Assembly (NCBI GenBank): GCA_015486775.1
Contig: WFRA01000181.1
Location: forward strand, 1-5,607
Reading direction: 5' to 3'
Source of the DNA: Kiritimatiellales bacterium
Lineage (GTDB): Bacteria > Verrucomicrobiota > Kiritimatiellia > Kiritimatiellales > Pontiellaceae
Length of the DNA stretch: 5,607 bases
The notes beneath the pieces were generated by a model that was not told where the DNA came from, did not search any database, and saw only the letters and a list, made by a program, of their open reading frames with translations. This document shows positions 4,962-5,607 of this stretch, piece after piece. Position 1 is the first letter of the stretch. Every line of letters begins with the position of its first letter. Made by a program: the position numbers and the translations under genes.

Positions 4962-5607
4962 TTATTCGCTGATTATAACGGATGTTTTCCGGGGAACCAG
5001 ATCAAATAGCTCCTCGACGTCTTCGTTCAGCATGCGGATGCAGCCGGCGCTCGACTGCTTGCCGATGCTGTCGCGCTCCCAGGTGCCGTGGATTCCGAAC
5101 CCGGTCAGTTCCGGATGATCCGTGGATTTAATGGCCATCCAGCGGGAGCCGAGGACGTTTTCGGGGTCGCCGTATTCGATCCGGCGGTTATCGGAGGGGC
5201 GGGTCCACGGCGGCTCGATGATCTTGTCGACGATGGTGAACTCGACGGCGGGGGTTTTCCCGAATTTTCCGGTGCCGACGCGGTAGCGCTTGAAGATCTG
5301 GTCGCCGAGCATCAGGTCGAGCGTGTTGCGGCTTTTGGAAACCCGGATGGAAAAGTTTCCGTCGAACACCAGCAGGCGGTCGCCGAGGCGGATGGTGTCC
5401 GACTGCATGCCGTTCATGCTCTTGAGTAGCGCAACAGTGGTGTTGAATTTCCTGGCGATCTTCTGGAGATAGTCGCCGGACTCGATCACATAGTATTCCT
5501 TACCCGGCATCATCAGCGACGACTTGAGCAGTTTCATGTTGACCTTCCCGAGCATCTCGATGGCCTCGGGATCCGGCTGGGTGGCCACCAGGTTGTCGAG
5601 GGTGGCC
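4962..5607 (-). CDS. LysM domain L,D-transpeptidase, 5' end beyond the window
   Basis: This cell-wall enzyme of the YkuD family makes 3-3 peptidoglycan cross-links or attaches proteins to peptidoglycan in the periplasm. A GTG at 5588 could be read as a start, but the frame stays open to the window edge (ATLDNLV precedes it) and no signal peptide is present, so the true start and export signal are probably outside. Numbering from that GTG, LysM spans about 31-76 (YYVIESGDYLQKIARKF and later LGDRLLVF) and should bind glycan chains. The YkuD domain spans about 79-207 with TPAVEFTI, LGSRWMAI, GIHGT (H167) and SSAGCIRM (catalytic C183, R185). The usual SHGC His is Ala here, a variant I believe also occurs in relatives. 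It ends 25 bases before accA, with no terminator between. Confidence 0.94.
   Translation of the reverse strand, partial: ATLDNLVATQPDPEAIEMLGKVNMKLLKSSLMMPGKEYYVIESGDYLQKIARKFNTTVALLKSMNGMQSDTIRLGDRLLVFDGNFSIRVSKSRNTLDLMLGDQIFKRYRVGTGKFGKTPAVEFTIVDKIIEPPWTRPSDNRRIEYGDPENVLGSRWMAIKSTDHPELTGFGIHGTWERDSIGKQSSAGCIRMLNEDVEELFDLVPRKTSVIISE

Noticed and set aside
4061..4972. 303-codon plus-strand frame
   Set aside because: It is antisense to accA, with a hydrophobic and Gly/Val-rich composition typical of shadow frames and no family motif.

Overview
The window reads as a piece of an anaerobic or microaerophilic, fairly GC-rich bacterial chromosome. Every convincing gene lies on the minus strand, so transcription runs from right to left. 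Two rubredoxin-containing proteins and rubrerythrin point to an anaerobe that must survive oxygen exposure. The gene mix, together with an intergenic region full of CGCAGAA / CGCAAAGATCGCGAAG-type repeats, suggests the Planctomycetes-Verrucomicrobia-Chlamydiae superphylum, perhaps Kiritimatiellota. That placement is inference from memory of similar sequences, not a search result.

Right end (5607 to 3965): a LysM plus L,D-transpeptidase cell-wall enzyme, cut by the window edge, is followed after 25 bases by accA (acetyl-CoA carboxylase, carboxyltransferase alpha subunit). The two are probably co-transcribed. AccA is full length but has Lys and Ala where two Pro are usual in a normally near-invariant motif.

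Middle (3964 to 2770): about 500 bases hold no credible gene but contain imperfect hairpins and short repeated words typical of dispersed intergenic repeats. They are followed by a single orphan lipoprotein gene with lower GC than its neighbours.

Left part (2704 to 177): a compact oxidative-stress operon. A near-consensus promoter whose -10 sits inside a 24-bp imperfect palindrome drives three genes. They are a rubredoxin-glutamate synthase domain-2 fusion (FMN and 3Fe-4S protein of unsettled function), a PerR-type Fur-family repressor whose start overlaps the previous stop (ATGA), and rubrerythrin. A perfect 13-bp inverted repeat then closes the unit as a likely terminator. The simplest model is that PerR senses peroxide through its His/Asp iron site and releases the palindrome. 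This would induce rubrerythrin, which reduces peroxide, and the fusion protein, which may supply electrons or have a separate flavin activity.

Bases 1 to 176 show no gene, only a short G-rich stretch and a second hairpin.
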